Assembly: GCA_037043235.1 (NCBI GenBank)
Contig: JAWRVZ010000139.1
Span: 552,501 to 616,500, forward strand
Direction of reading: 5' to 3'
Source: Rhodeus uyekii
Lineage: Eukaryota; Chordata; Actinopteri; Cypriniformes; Acheilognathidae
Length of the DNA stretch: 64,000 bases
Under the pieces are notes generated by a model. The model saw only the letters and a list, made by a program, of their open reading frames with translations, did no database searches and was not told the origin of the DNA. Positions 1 to 31,000 of the stretch are shown here, piece after piece (the first letter of the stretch is position 1; each line of letters opens with the position of its first letter). The position numbers and the translations under genes were made by a program.

Positions 1-83
1 CATTTTAAACTTTCTCATTTGTTTAATTTCATTCCCAGTTATTTGTTTTATAACACATTAGCACTGTTGTGTGTAGCTTACAG

Positions 84-19879
<19,796 letters not shown>

Positions 19880-20490
19880 ACCTGACCCCTGCACTGACCT
19901 ATTGACCTTTTGTTTCACACCTCACACACACACACACAGCTGCTTCATCACGGGAGTGGAGGAGAGCTGAGAGAAGGAGATCTCTATGTTTCTGCCTCAT
20001 CCAGGGGATTTCACCTACTGTTTCCTGTGGAGACTTAATCAAAAAACTGTGTTTTTTACTTTTGGCCATTTTTCCAGTTTTATTAGTAACGCAGTGAAGA
20101 GAAGAGAGGAAATGATGCAGAGAAGAGGGGAGGAATGCAAACCTGTTAAAGCAAAGACTGCAACAGCTTTTGACATGTCGTCAATATCTACGTCCTCTGC
20201 TAATATATTTAGTATTTTGCTGATTTTGTATAATAAGTTGTTGATGCGGCCGGCATCAGACAGATACAATGAGCCGTGTTTCTGATGAGGACAGCGTGTG
20301 ATACACTGGAGCTGCGGCGGAGACACACATGCTGATGATCAACATTGTTTATCAATTATCAGATATTTTTATACTGTGGGTCACAGCTGAATGTGATGTT
20401 GTTTTTATCTGTATTTAACAGTCTTTGCTCTGCTGTATTTAAACTGACATTGTCTCTAATGCTTTGAATAAATCTCATTCAATTCACAAA
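19880..20490 (+). other. dock9: dock9 3' UTR with polyadenylation signal
   Basis: Sequence after the dock9 stop codon carries a short CA repeat (about 19924-19938) and ends with an AATAAA hexamer at 20467-20472, followed by a T-rich stretch. The next recognisable sequence, from 20530, is a transposon. The transcript therefore probably ends near 20490. The exact cleavage site is not visible. Confidence 0.6.
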
Positions 20491-20849
20491 TGCTCTTTTA
20501 GTTGTTTTTTTTAGACCAAGATATCAGCACTAGTCAAGTCACCTCTATTTACATAGTGCTTTTTACAATACAGATTGTTTCAAAGCAGCTTTACAGTGGT
20601 CACAGGAAAACAATAAGAACAAAGTTTGTTTTGGCTGAACAGCAGCAGTCGAATCAAAAAAATTTATGCGATATACGGCTGACCACGGTAACCTCAGGAT
20701 AAACAGAGACCAACATCAGCGTAGATGCAATTCTTCTTCTGATGTATTGAGAACATCAGATGTTATGGGAATGTTCCCGGTTCTGGCTGACCTAAATTAT
20801 GCAGCCTAACAATAATTTTACATGATGTGGATTTTTAAAAAATTGTATA

Positions 20850-21897
20850 ATGTGTTGTGTATGCCAGGTTGAAGAAATGTGTTTTTAGTCTAGATTTAAA
20901 CAGAGTGTGTCTGCTTCCCGAACTGTTATAGGAAGACTGTTCCAGAGTTTAGGATCGACCGCCAGTTGACTTTGATATTCTAGGTATTATCAGCTGGTCA
21001 GAATTTTGGGATCGCAATAGACGTGAAGGACTATAATGTGTTCAGAGATCGCTCAAGTACTGTGGAGCTAAACCATTTAATGCTTTATAAGTAATTAGCA
21101 AGATTTTAAAATTCATCCGGGTGTTTAATAGGAAGCCAGTGCAGGTTTGACAGAACTGGGCTAATATGCTCATACTTCCTGGTTCTAGTAAGAACTCGAG
21201 CTGCTGCATTTTGGACCAGCTGGAATTTGTTTATTAAGCGTGCAGGGCAACCACCTAGTAGAGCATTAGAATAATCTAGCCTTGAACGCATGAACTAACT
21301 TTTCCACATTTGTCTTTGAGAGCATATGTTGCAATTTAGACATATTTTTAAGATTCCTAATAATTGCACCCAAAGGAAGCATGTACAGGATGAAAAGCAA
21401 CGGTCCTAGTACTGAACCTTGAGGAACTCCATACTGAACCCTTGATCGATCTGACATCTCCTAATTTTCAAGTCTATTCAGAAGGATTTTGTGGTCAATT
21501 GTATCAAATGTAGCACTAAGGTCCAGTAACACTAACAGAGAGATACAACCACGATCAGATGATAAGAGCAAATCATTTGTAACTAATGAGAGCAGTCTCG
21601 GTACTTTGACATGGTCTAAATCCTGACTGGAAATCCTTGTAGATGCTAGAAAGGAACATAGTTTTGAAGATATTGCCTTTTCTAGAATCTTTGACAAAAA
21701 AGGTAAAGGGGAAATTCGATATCAGCCTGTAATTAACTAATTCTGTAGGACCAAGTTGTGGTTATTTAATAAGCGGTTTAATTACGGCCAGCTTAAAGCT
21801 TTTTGGTACATATCCTAATGACAAAGATTAATTAATGATATTAAGAAGAGGATCTATGACCTCTGGAAGAATCTCTTTCAGTAGCTTAGTTGGTATT
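20850..21897 (-). pseudogene. L2 reverse transcriptase C-terminal half, decayed
   Basis: Minus-strand frames encode ISLLVLLDLSATFDTIDHKI (RT palm motif A region), VQYGVPQGSVLGPLLFILYM (motif B), then LDYSNALLGGCPARLINKFQ, LVQNAAARVLTRTRK and LHWLPI. This order is typical of CR1/L2-clade non-LTR elements. Frameshifts and stops interrupt it. Confidence 0.75.
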
Positions 21898-22073
21898 TGT
21901 CATGATAAACAGGCAAACACGGGCGTGAATGAACACAGCTTTTATTGGTAAAGCAGGCACGAAAGCAGAAACTAGAGAGAAGTGATGGATGAGCAGTGAC
22001 AATGTAGAAGGCTTATCTGACGGCAGGTATTAGATGCAGGTAAACAGAGGAACAGAGGATGGATCCGTGACAG

Positions 22074-23285
22074 CAGGGGCGATTCTAGGATTTTGATTTT
22101 AGGGGGGCTCAGCCCCCAATAAGGGTATGATTAAAAAAATATTATTTGACTATTAGGGTAGGGTGGTATGCTACTAACCCTACTGCAATCCACTATTCCA
22201 GGGGTGGCCAACCTGTTCAGCATGAGCCACAAAATAAAGCTCATGACTGCGGAGAGCCGCATAAAAAGTTGATTTCGCATTTGTTGATGGGGTTTTGACA
22301 TTAGAAAGGTCTCGCACATATATCACACATTTTATATGTTTATAAATAAAACTTTATACATTTTACTTATGCCACCCGCGAGCTATATGAGCATGCGGAG
22401 AGAATGCGTCTGTGAATTATATATGCGGGAAAAAACGGTATATCTTCTCATTGACGGTGACCGGAAGTATAAAAAGTAAGCAACGGTTTGGTAATGTAGT
22501 GATCGGTTGGAAAACGTCTCCGGTTACTATCGTAACCGCTGTTATTTTATCATATTCCGTTTAGAGAAGTATGAAGGAAATGATATTTATACCGTCTGGC
22601 AGCCAGATCTGCATCGCGCTACGATTGGCCAGTTGTCAACTGCTGTTATCCATAAGGTTTCAGAAATGACGTAAAGGGGAGGAGTTCCCAAATGCATTTC
22701 ATTAAACATCTCGTTCCCACTCTCGAAAGGGAACGCGCTGCTGCGCGCCTCTATTTGAATTCGGTAAAAACATCATGTCCACGTGAGCGGCGGCTGAACT
22801 TGGCAGGATACATGTAAATTTATGGATTTTTTTCCGTAGACAAAAAGGTCTCCGCGGGCCGGATGAGAGCCGCAAAAGAGCAGTCAAAGAGCCGCATGCG
22901 GCTCCCGAGCCGCGGGTTGGCCACCCCTGCACTATTCCATGATTACATTATGTAAACTGCAATGCATTTATGACAAAGAACTGCACCGATACAGGTGTAA
23001 TATCATAGCATTAGCAATCTATCAATAAATGCACGCACACACGACACACACCTTGATGTTCACTCTGCTCGGCGCCCCTGCAGATTGAAAAATGCGCTAA
23101 AACCAAGCAGACTCAGATAAGGGGAGGAGCCGACAATTGACGCAGCTTGCCGCCGTTTCAAATGAGTTTTTTTAAAGGGGACTGAAGCGATCAAAAATTT
23201 ATTAATCAAATATCTTTTTTAGGGGGGCTGGGCAGAAGTTTAGGGGGGCTGGAGCCCCCCTAAAAAGGGCCTAGTGACGCCCCTG
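22074..23285. mobile_element. hAT element inserted at the end of the Gypsy LTR
   Basis: Left end CAGGGGCGATTCTAGGATTT, right end ctagtgacgcccctg, with the octamer cgtgacag on both sides (22066-22073, 23286-23293). Subterminal inverted segments aggggggctcagccccc and aggggggctggagccccc are also seen. There is no coding capacity. It contains a second hAT at 22199-22929. Confidence 0.88.
22199..22929. mobile_element. Second hAT element nested inside the first
   Basis: Ends CAGGGGTGGCCAACCTG and gggttggccacccctg, with perfect 8-bp duplication cactattc (22191-22198, 22930-22937). Near 22420-22443 it includes atatatgcgggaaaaaacgg, resembling the terminus of pogo-like family D, so it may carry a further remnant. 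Confidence 0.9.
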
Positions 23286-23293
23286 CGTGACAG

Positions 23294-24070
23294 TACCCCC
23301 TCCTCCACGGGCAGCTCCTGATGACCGCAGCGGACGACGACGAGGCCAGCCTTGGCCCCGAGGTGCAGGTCGAGTTGGGTTGTTGGCATGGAATTTTGTC
23401 AATAGCTCTGGGTCCAGAATGTCATCTCGATTGACCCAGGATCGTTCCTCGGGGCCGAACCATTCCCAGTCCACTAGATATTGAAGTGAGCTGGCCCATC
23501 GTCGCGATTCGAGGATGGATGAAACCTTGTATATTCCCTGGTCCGCAGTGTCCACGGTAGGAGGAGGTACGACCCCGGCGCCAGATTCTGTGGAGGTAGG
23601 GAGAAGAGGTTTAGTGAATGGTTTTAACAAAGATACGTGAAAAGAGGAGGAGATTCTGTACTGTGCAGGTAGTTGAAGACGGTAGGTGGCATTGTTGATC
23701 TGCCTCAACACTTTGGACCTATAAAGCGGGGACTCAGCTTGCGACTGGGCAGCCGTAGGCGAATGTCTCTGGTTGACAGCCAGACGAGCTGCCTGGGGTG
23801 GTACTGTGGAGTAGGTAAACGTTGACTGTTAACTTGAGTCTTCTGCCTATGGACTGCCCTCTGCAGGTGGACATGAGCTGAGTCCCATACCCTCTCACTC
23901 TCCTGGAACCAATGATGGACAGCTGGAACGTCCGTGGACTCACCTGACCAGGGAAACAGAGGGGGTTGGAAACTGATTATGTATTGAAAAGGAGTGAGAT
24001 GGGTGGATTCTTGCCGTAAGGAATTTTGAGCGTATTTGGGCCACGGAAGATATTGTTGGTGACCACTCAA
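23294..24070 (-). pseudogene. Gypsy integrase C-terminal region and chromodomain
   Basis: Minus-strand frames encode INNATYRLQLPAQYRISSSF and HVSLLKPF, the GPY/F-type integrase tail. SLQYLVDWEWFGPEERSWV and DILDPELLTKFH follow, a chromodomain-like fold typical of chromoviruses. A frameshift near 23705 joins this to the piece carrying LPWPKYAQNSLRQESTHLTP. Confidence 0.75.
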
Positions 24071-24086
24071 TATTAATATTACAATA

Positions 24087-24860
24087 TTATAATATATTGT
24101 AGGACCTCAAGTATCTCCCGATTTCCTGGATCTTGCGCTCAGTCTGGCCGTTGGTTTGAGGATGGTATCCGGACCTTAAACTGACAGAAACATCAAATAA
24201 GTGAAAGAAGGATTTCCATACCCGGGAGATGAACTGGGGCGCACGGTCGAAGATGACATCTTCATGGATGCCGAAGTGACTGAAGACTTGATGGAACAGA
24301 GCTTTGGCCGTCTCCAGAGCCGTGGGCAATCCTTTGAGGGGAATTAGTTTGCATGCTTTGGAGAACCGATCTACCACCACTAAGATGCAGGTGTTACCAT
24401 CAGAGTAGGGTTGATCGGTCATGAAGTCTACGGCAATGTGTGACCAGGGTTGATGTGGTAGTGGTAGAGTGTGAAGTTTACCTTCTGGCAGGTGATGGGA
24501 TGATTTGGTGGTGGCACAGACTGACAATCCCTTGGCGTAGCGGGAGACGTCGCGGTCCATCCTGGGCCACCAGTAGCGATTTTGTAGTGAGAGGGTTCGC
24601 TGGCTGCCTGGGTGTCCAGAGCCCAGAGAGATATGCACTTGTTCCATGAGGGACAGTCAGAGGCGAGGTGGTACAAAGACCTGTCCCTCAGGGGCCCCCG
24701 GCCGTGCTGTTTCCTCGCGAGTTTGTTGGTCTATGGCCCACTGGATAAGGCTGACGATGATGGCTGGAGGGAGAACTGTGTCAGGTGGATGTGGTTTATT
24801 GTCAGCAAGGAATTGGCGAGATAGACCGTCAGCTTTTTGGTTCTTGTCCCCGGGTCTGTA
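24087..24860 (-). pseudogene. Gypsy integrase zinc finger and catalytic core
   Basis: The long frame 24087-24647 encodes HPGSQRTLSLQNRYWWPRMD, CATTKSSHHLPEGK, HIAVDFMTDQPYS, a mutated VIFDRAPQFIS and HPQTNGQTERKIQEIGRYLR. The catalytic D, D and E positions of a DDE integrase can be recognised. Upstream (to 24860) other frames hold the linker after RNase H. The CCHC-side finger shows only the second half clearly. Frameshifts at both ends make it inactive. Confidence 0.8.
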
Positions 24861-24942
24861 GGTTACAGTAAAGTTGAATCTTGTAAAGAAAAGGGCCCAC
24901 CTAGCCTGACGTGGATTGAGACGCTTTGCTTCTCGCAGATAC

Positions 24943-25850
24943 TCAAGATTCTGGTGGTCTGTGATAACTTGAAATGGGTGTATTGCTCCCTCCAGCCAAT
25001 GCCTCTAGCTTGATGGCTAGCAACTTGCGATTCCCAATGTCATAATTCTGCTCCGCTGGGGACAGTTTCCAGGAAAAGTAGGCACATGGATGGAAACAAA
25101 GAGGCTCATCCTGCCGCTGGGAGAGTACGGCCCCTACCCCAGAACATGATGCATCCACTTCTACGACGAAGGGTAACTGAGGGTCTGGATGGACCAAGGC
25201 AGGAGCCTTACAGAAGGCTGTTTTGAGGGCTTGGAAGGCTTGAGTGGCTTTGGATGTCCAGGATAGAGACTTGGGCCCGTTTCTCAGGAGTGAGGTCAGG
25301 GGTGCACTGATGAGACTGTAGTTGTGAATAAACCGTCTGTAAAAATTAGCGAACCCAAGGAAGCACTGCAAATCCTTGATGGAAGTGGGTTGTGGCCAAT
25401 CCTGAACGGCCTTGACTTTCCCCTGGTCCATCTTGACACCGTGTTGACTGATGATGTACCCCAGGAAATGGATGCAGCTGCGGTGGAACTCGCATTTCTC
25501 GCCTTTTAGGAAGAGATGATGTTTTTGGAGTTGGGTCAGGACCTGCGTGACATGTTGTTGATGCTCATGGAGGGTTTTGGAGAAGACTAAGATGTCATCA
25601 AGGTATACTAGGACAAACCAGTTGAGGAACTCACAGAGAATTTCGTTGATGAATCCCTGGAATACTGCTGGTGCGTTTGACAGTCCAAAGGGCAGTCCAG
25701 TTTAGTGAAAATGCGAGCTCCCCACAGCTGCTCAAGTGCAGTGGGTACCGGACCAGGTGAAGCGGGTAACGGTATTTAACTGTAAGTGAGTTGAAATGCC
25801 GGTCGATGCCCGGCCTCAAGCCTCCGTCCTTCTTACCCACAAAGAAGAAA
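24943..25850 (-). pseudogene. Gypsy reverse transcriptase thumb and RNase H, with RT palm fragments
   Basis: The frame 24943-25431 encodes KDLQCFLGFANFYRRFIHNY (RT connection) and PFVVEVDASCSGVGAVLSQR (RNase H first Asp). SPAEQNYDIGNRKLLAIKLE (RNase H Glu) follows. Higher coordinates (25480-25850) carry a broken RT palm with KKDGGLRPGIDRHFNSLTVK. Several indels are present. Confidence 0.8.
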
Positions 25851-25929
25851 CTAGATGCGGCAGGGGAAGTACTTGGACAGATGATTTCTGTTTAAGAGCC
25901 TCCTTGATGTACTCGGACTCACCACTTGA

Positions 25930-26640
25930 ATGGTGAGTCCGTACTTGATGTACTCGGTGAAGTCGGACATCATTAGCGCCAACGTGAATAACAATCTTAG
26001 AATATTTATGATTAGCCTTAGACAGCACTTTTAAATTTGCTTTGACGTCAGGCGCTCTGGCTCCCGGCAAACATGTGACTATAGTGGCTGGAGTCTCTAT
26101 TTTCACATTCCAAGTAAAATAATCGCCAATGACTAGGGCACTTTCAACAGGTTTCTCAGTGGGGAGAACCTGTTTGATGTTCTGATTGGAACGGAACAGT
26201 GGTTTTTTGACCCGTGATAATGCCATCTCACAGTCACCCAGTTGCCCTGCTGCACGGGCTCTACAAGTGGAACCGAAGAATGTACAGGGTTTGCTAAGCT
26301 AGTCGCATCCAAAGCAGTATCTAAAACCTTTGCATTCTTACTATCCTTGATTAAAGTTTAGATGCGTGTATCTAATTCTGAAATGTCCCTGCATTTATCA
26401 CATGTGAAGCCCTCACTGCTGACAGAGACAGATAAACTATACATATAGCAGGCAGTGCCAGTGACAATCACAGGAGATGGCATGACATACCACGTGTGTT
26501 GATCCAAGAGAAAACGCTGTATGCACGGATAGTAGATTAAGACAGCACAATAGATGACAGCTAACCATGTCAGATTGATAAGATAATAATAACAATTTAT
26601 TAAATAATCTAATATTGTATTTAGCAATATAAACAAACCT
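25930..26640 (-). pseudogene. L2 ORF1 fragment with Cys motif and SGNH-esterase-like domain
   Basis: Minus strand encodes FTCDKCRDISELDTRI, then (25930-26226) KPVESALVIGDYFTWNVKIE, ATIVTCLPGARAPDVKANLK and IVIHVGANDVR. The GDxxxxN and VGxND blocks are those of the SGNH-hydrolase (esterase) domain found in ORF1 of some CR1/L2 LINEs. The active-site Ser region reads GDYF instead of the expected GDS, and the frame is broken. Confidence 0.6.
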
Positions 26641-27720
26641 TGAGTTTAAGCTCTAAAACAAAACAAGTCTTTACGATGCTACAAACGCAATCCAATCCAT
26701 TTATCATATTTGTCTTGTCTTTGTCCGTTTTATTTTTTGTCTTGTTTGTCTTGTTTTTTTTTACTCTTCATTTTGGTTGTTTTGTCTTTGGTTTTGTTTT
26801 TATTTTTAATTTTTTTTGTTTAAGATCTAAAACAAAAACATGGCTTTACGACGCTACAAACGCAGTCCACTCCAATCCATTTATCATATTTGTCTTGTCG
26901 TTTTTCTTTTTTTCTTGTCCTTTTTTTGTTTTGTCTTTTTTTACTCTTCATTTTTGTGTTTTGTAATTTTTTTGTTTTATGTTTAGTCTTGTCTTGTCGT
27001 GTCTTGCCTCTTTAGTTTTGTCTTGTTTTGTCTTTTTCATTTTTGTTTTGTTTTTGTCTTGTTTTTTTTTGCTCTTCATTGTTTTTGTTTCGTCTTTTTC
27101 TGCCTTTTCATTTCTTTTGTTTTTTATTTGTCTTGTCCTGTTTTTTTATGTCTTGTCTTGTTTTATTTTTATTTTTTTTTGTCTTGAAAGTTTTGTTCGT
27201 CTTGTCATATCTTTGGTTTTTTATAATTAGTCTTATCTTGTTTTATTTCTCTCGTCTTTTATTTGTCTTGTTCATTTTTTTAGTTTGTCTTGTCTTTTTT
27301 GTTTTGTGTTTGTCTTGTCTTTTTTTGTCTTTTTTTTACTCTTCATTTTGGTTGTTTTGTCATGTCTGCTTTTGTTTTGCCTTTTTCATTTTTGTTTGTC
27401 TTGTCTTTTTTGTTTTGTTTTTGTCTTGTCCTTTATTGTTTTGCCTTATTTTTATTCTTCATTTTTTGTTTTTTAGCCTTGTTTTGTTTTGTTTTTTGTT
27501 TTTGCCTTGTCTTTTTTTGTATCGTGTTGTTGTTTTTCTTGTATTTTTACTATGAATTTTTGTTGTCTTGAAAGTTGTGTTCGTCTTGTCATATCTTTGA
27601 TTTTGTTTTATGATTAGTCTTATCTTGTTTTGTTTGTCTTGTCGTTTTTGTTTTGTTTTTTACTTGTAATGTTTTGTATGTCTTGTATTTTAGTTCTTTG
27701 CCTTATTTTTGACGTGTTTG
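26640..27720 (+). repeat. T-rich low-complexity tract built on a TTTTGTCTTG-like decamer
   Basis: Over 1 kb of almost purine-free sequence (apart from G in TGTC/TTGT), with recurring tgtcttgttt, gtctttttt and ttcattttt. A segment containing ctctaaaacaaaacaagtct and cgctacaaacgc occurs twice (26648-26720 and 26820-26900), a duplication of about 174 bp. Long open frames here are only Phe/Leu/Val/Cys/Ser repeats and are not genes. Confidence 0.9.
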
Positions 27721-28041
27721 GATTTTTGTTTAATCTGAGAACTGAAGATTTTAACTGATTTAATGTCATTTCTTCTATACAGCACTCACACTCACAGTAT
27801 ACAGTGCAGAAATGCAGTGTGTGCTGCAGTTATTACCCTATGAACCCCTGAGTATTATCTATCTATCTATCTGTCTATCTGTCCTGCTCGTGTTCATGTC
27901 ATAAAGCAGACAGGACACAGTCCATCCTAATAAGACACACACCTGGTTTAGTTGCTCTTACATATATGTTCTGCGCTGGTCGAGTGTTTTCTTACACCGG
28001 TATCCAGCAGTCAAACACACAAACACACTCCTGCTGCCAAT
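27721..28041 (+). promoter_or_regulatory. slc15a1: Presumed slc15a1 5' flank and 5' UTR
   Basis: This is the only low-repeat sequence between the T-rich tract and the slc15a1 start. It holds a short (ATCT)n run (27858-27884) and a cataaa motif at 27900 that could suit a caudal-type (CDX) factor, a known activator of mammalian PEPT1. No clear TATA box or transcription start can be fixed. A 5' untranslated exon could also lie elsewhere. Confidence 0.3.
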
Positions 28042-31000
28042 ATGCCAGGTGAGGACGTTAAACTCTTTACAATTTAGAAAGTAAAACTTGATGGTGACAA
28101 TTTGATTTTGTATGTGAACTAAAAATGTATACATTTCACAGACGAAAAGATGGATGAGACTAAGAAAAAGAGGAAACCGGTAAGATTATCTATGAAACAA
28201 TATTAGCTACGTAAATGAAACCTGCATTATGGGGAGAAAAACCTACACACAAAGATGGCAAATTCTGAAATCTTTTGATGATTCAATCATGTGATGCTGT
28301 AAAAAGTGCTGTTTTTTGAAAATGTAAGAATGCAGAAGGTTTTGTGTGTAATAATTATAAATAACCTTTATATAATATCAATAAAAGTGTAGTATGTTCT
28401 CATTTATACAGTTACTGTAAGTAAATGTGTCTGAGATTATTAAAATGCTGATCATGTTTAGCACAGCTGAATAATGCCATTACACTGTCGTCAGCTTTAT
28501 GCGTTCAGTCCTGTGTTTTTTCTCACATATGCAGAAGAATCAGTATAATTAATATGATGGATTTGAGTGACTAATAAAAGCTGATTTAATGTGTGTTGGT
28601 GCAGACGGCTGAGTGCTGTGGGTATCCGATCAGCATTTTCTTTATTGTGGTCAACGAGTTCTGTGAGAGATTTTCCTACTATGGCATGCGAGGTAAGATT
28701 ATATGCGTTTCTTAAAGAAAAGGTTTACACATAATAAAAAGACATGTAAATACTGTTGCAGCAATTGTCAATCATCAAAGTCCAAATATCCTCACGCAAT
28801 AAGAAAGAGCAGATCTGCTGACAGTTGTGCAGTGACTCCTACAGGACAGAACCTGCCAGCGTGTCTGTTTGTTTCAGGATTTATGGACCTTTGCATATTA
28901 TACTCAATGGTTCAATTAGTCACTACAGGCTTTGTGGAATATTTTTTTTGACCAATGCCAAGCCTCTGTCTATGAGAAACAACAAGCTCTGTGTGAAAGA
29001 CACTCAAATTGAACATGCGCTTTTAGATATTTTTTATTATTATTATTTATTTTAGCATAAATGTAAATTAGCAATGTACAGTAATTATTACAGTGCGTCA
29101 TAGAGCTCAAGCAAGTGTTGGATCTTTACAATCTTTGATGCACAGACAAAAATATGCGAGTAGCTCATAGACAAGCAATTTCAGTAAATTCGCTGTTTGC
29201 AATAAAAGAGCTAAAAAGAGCAAACTGTGACTGAGTGTAAAATTGTGATGAATCTCTCTGTCTAGCTGTATTGGTGCTGTATTTCCGGTATTTTCTGCTT
29301 TGGAAAGATGACCTCGCGACCTCCGTCTATCATGCCTTTGTGGCGCTGTGCTACTTGACGCCCATCATGGGTGCCATCATTGCCGATTCCTGGCTTGGGA
29401 AGTTCAAGTAGGTTTTCTGGGGAAATTCCCTGAGTCCTTCCCACACTTAGAGAGTGATTGTAGAAAGGCTGTCTGACTTGTTCTGTCACGCTGATGCTGT
29501 GTGTGTGCTTTCAGAACAATCATATACCTGTCTATAGTGTACGCCATTGGCCAGGTCATCATGGCCATCAGCACCGTTCATGACATCACAGATACTAACA
29601 GAGACGGCACACCGGATAACTTCACCTTCCACACGTGAGTCAGTCAACACACACCCTGGGTCAGTCAAGTCAGGTCACCTTTATTTATACAGGGAGTGCA
29701 GAATTATTAGGCAAATTAGTATTTTGACCACATCATCCTTGTTATGCATGTTGTCGTACTCCAAGCTGTATAGGCTGGAAAGCCTACTACCAATTAAGCA
29801 TATTAGGTGATGTGCATCTCTGTAATGAGAAGGGGTGTGGTCTAATGACATCAACACCCTATATCAGGTGTGCATAATTATTAGGCAACTTCCTTTCCTT
29901 TGGCAAAATGGGTGAAAAGAAAGACTTGACAGGCTCAGAAAAGTCAAAAATAGTGAGATATATTGCAGAGGGATGCAGCATCTTAAAATAGCCAAGCTTC
30001 TGAAGCGTGATCATCGAACAATCAAGCGTTTCATTCAAAATAGTCAACAGGGTCGCAAGAAGCGTGCGGAAAAACCAAGGCGCAAAATAACTGCCCGTGA
30101 ACTGAGAAAAGTCAAGCGTGCAGCTGCCAAGATGCCACTTGCCACCAGTTTGGCCATATTTCAGAGCTGCAACATCACTGGAGTGCCCAAAAGCACAAGG
30201 TGTGCAATACTCAGAGACATGGCCAAGGTAAGAAAGGCAGAAAGTCGACCACCACTGAACAAGACACACAAGCTGAAACGTCAAGACTGGGCCAAGAAAT
30301 ATCTCAAGACTGATTTTTCTAAGGTTTTATGGACTGATGAAATGAGAGTGAGTCTTGATGGGCCAGATGGATGGGCCCGTGGCTGGATTGGTAAAGGGCA
30401 GAGAGCTCCAGTCCGACTGAGACGCCAGCAAGGTGGAGGTGGAGTACTGGTTTGGGCTGGTATCATCAAAGATGAGCTTGTGGGGCCTTTTCAGGTTGAG
30501 GATGGAGTCAAGCTCAACTCCCAGTCCTACTGCCAGTTTCTGGAAGACACCTTCTTCAAGCAGTGGTACAGGAAGAAGTCTGCATCCTTCAAGAAAAACA
30601 TGATTTTCATGCAGGACAATGCTCCATCACATGCGTACAAGTACTCCACAGCGTGGCTGGCAAGAAAGTGTATAAAAGAAGAAAATCCAATGATATGGCC
30701 TCCTTGTTCACCTGATCTGAACCCCATTGAGAACCTGTGGTCCATCATCAAATGTGCGATTTACAAGGAGGGAAAACAGTACACCTCTCTGAACAGTGTC
30801 TGGGAGGCTGTGGTTGCTGCTGCACGCAATGTTGATGGTGAACAGATCAAAACACTGACAGAATCCATGGATGGCAGGCTTTTGAGTGTCCTTGCAAAGA
30901 AAGGTGGCTATATTGGTCACTGATTTGTTTTTGTTTGGTTTTTGAATGTCAGAAATGTATATTTGTGAATGTTGAGATGTTATATTGGTTTCACAGGTAA

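Larger units (their letters stand above)
21898..25855 (-). mobile_element. Ty3/Gypsy retrotransposon (minus strand), 5' truncated, 3' LTR split by a hAT
   Basis: The 3' LTR is 21898-22072 (+ strand TGTCATGATA ... GGATCCGTGACA). A hAT at 22074-23285 duplicated its end. The polypurine tract (+ strand gtaccccctcctcc) then leads into pol at 23293-25850: integrase C-terminus with chromodomain, integrase core, RNase H and RT fragments. No 5' LTR or gag is seen: the right side switches to L2 sequence near 25855-25930. Confidence 0.78.
20530..26640 (-). mobile_element. L2-type LINE (minus strand), split by a Gypsy element
   Basis: Read on the minus strand: an ORF1 zinc-motif/esterase piece (26640-25930), the Gypsy insertion (about 25855-21898), then reverse transcriptase C-terminal parts (21897-20850) and a 3' UTR ending near 20530. 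That 3' end, on the + strand tcaagtcacctctatttaca and gattgtttcaaagcagcttt, recurs at 29660/31254, 48057 and, inverted, at the right edge. Boundaries with the Gypsy element are approximate on its 5' side. Confidence 0.65.

Noticed and set aside
21898..26226. Endogenous retrovirus
   Set aside because: No envelope gene is present. The integrase with a chromodomain and the domain order indicate a Gypsy chromovirus-type retrotransposon.
26640..27571. Several overlapping hydrophobic Phe/Leu/Cys-rich open frames that look like membrane proteins
   Set aside because: The composition follows from the TTTTGTCTTG-type low-complexity DNA. There is no start context, codon bias or family motif.
30281..30751. 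Minus-strand open frames over the DD37E transposase
   Set aside because: Shadow frames of the real + strand transposase.
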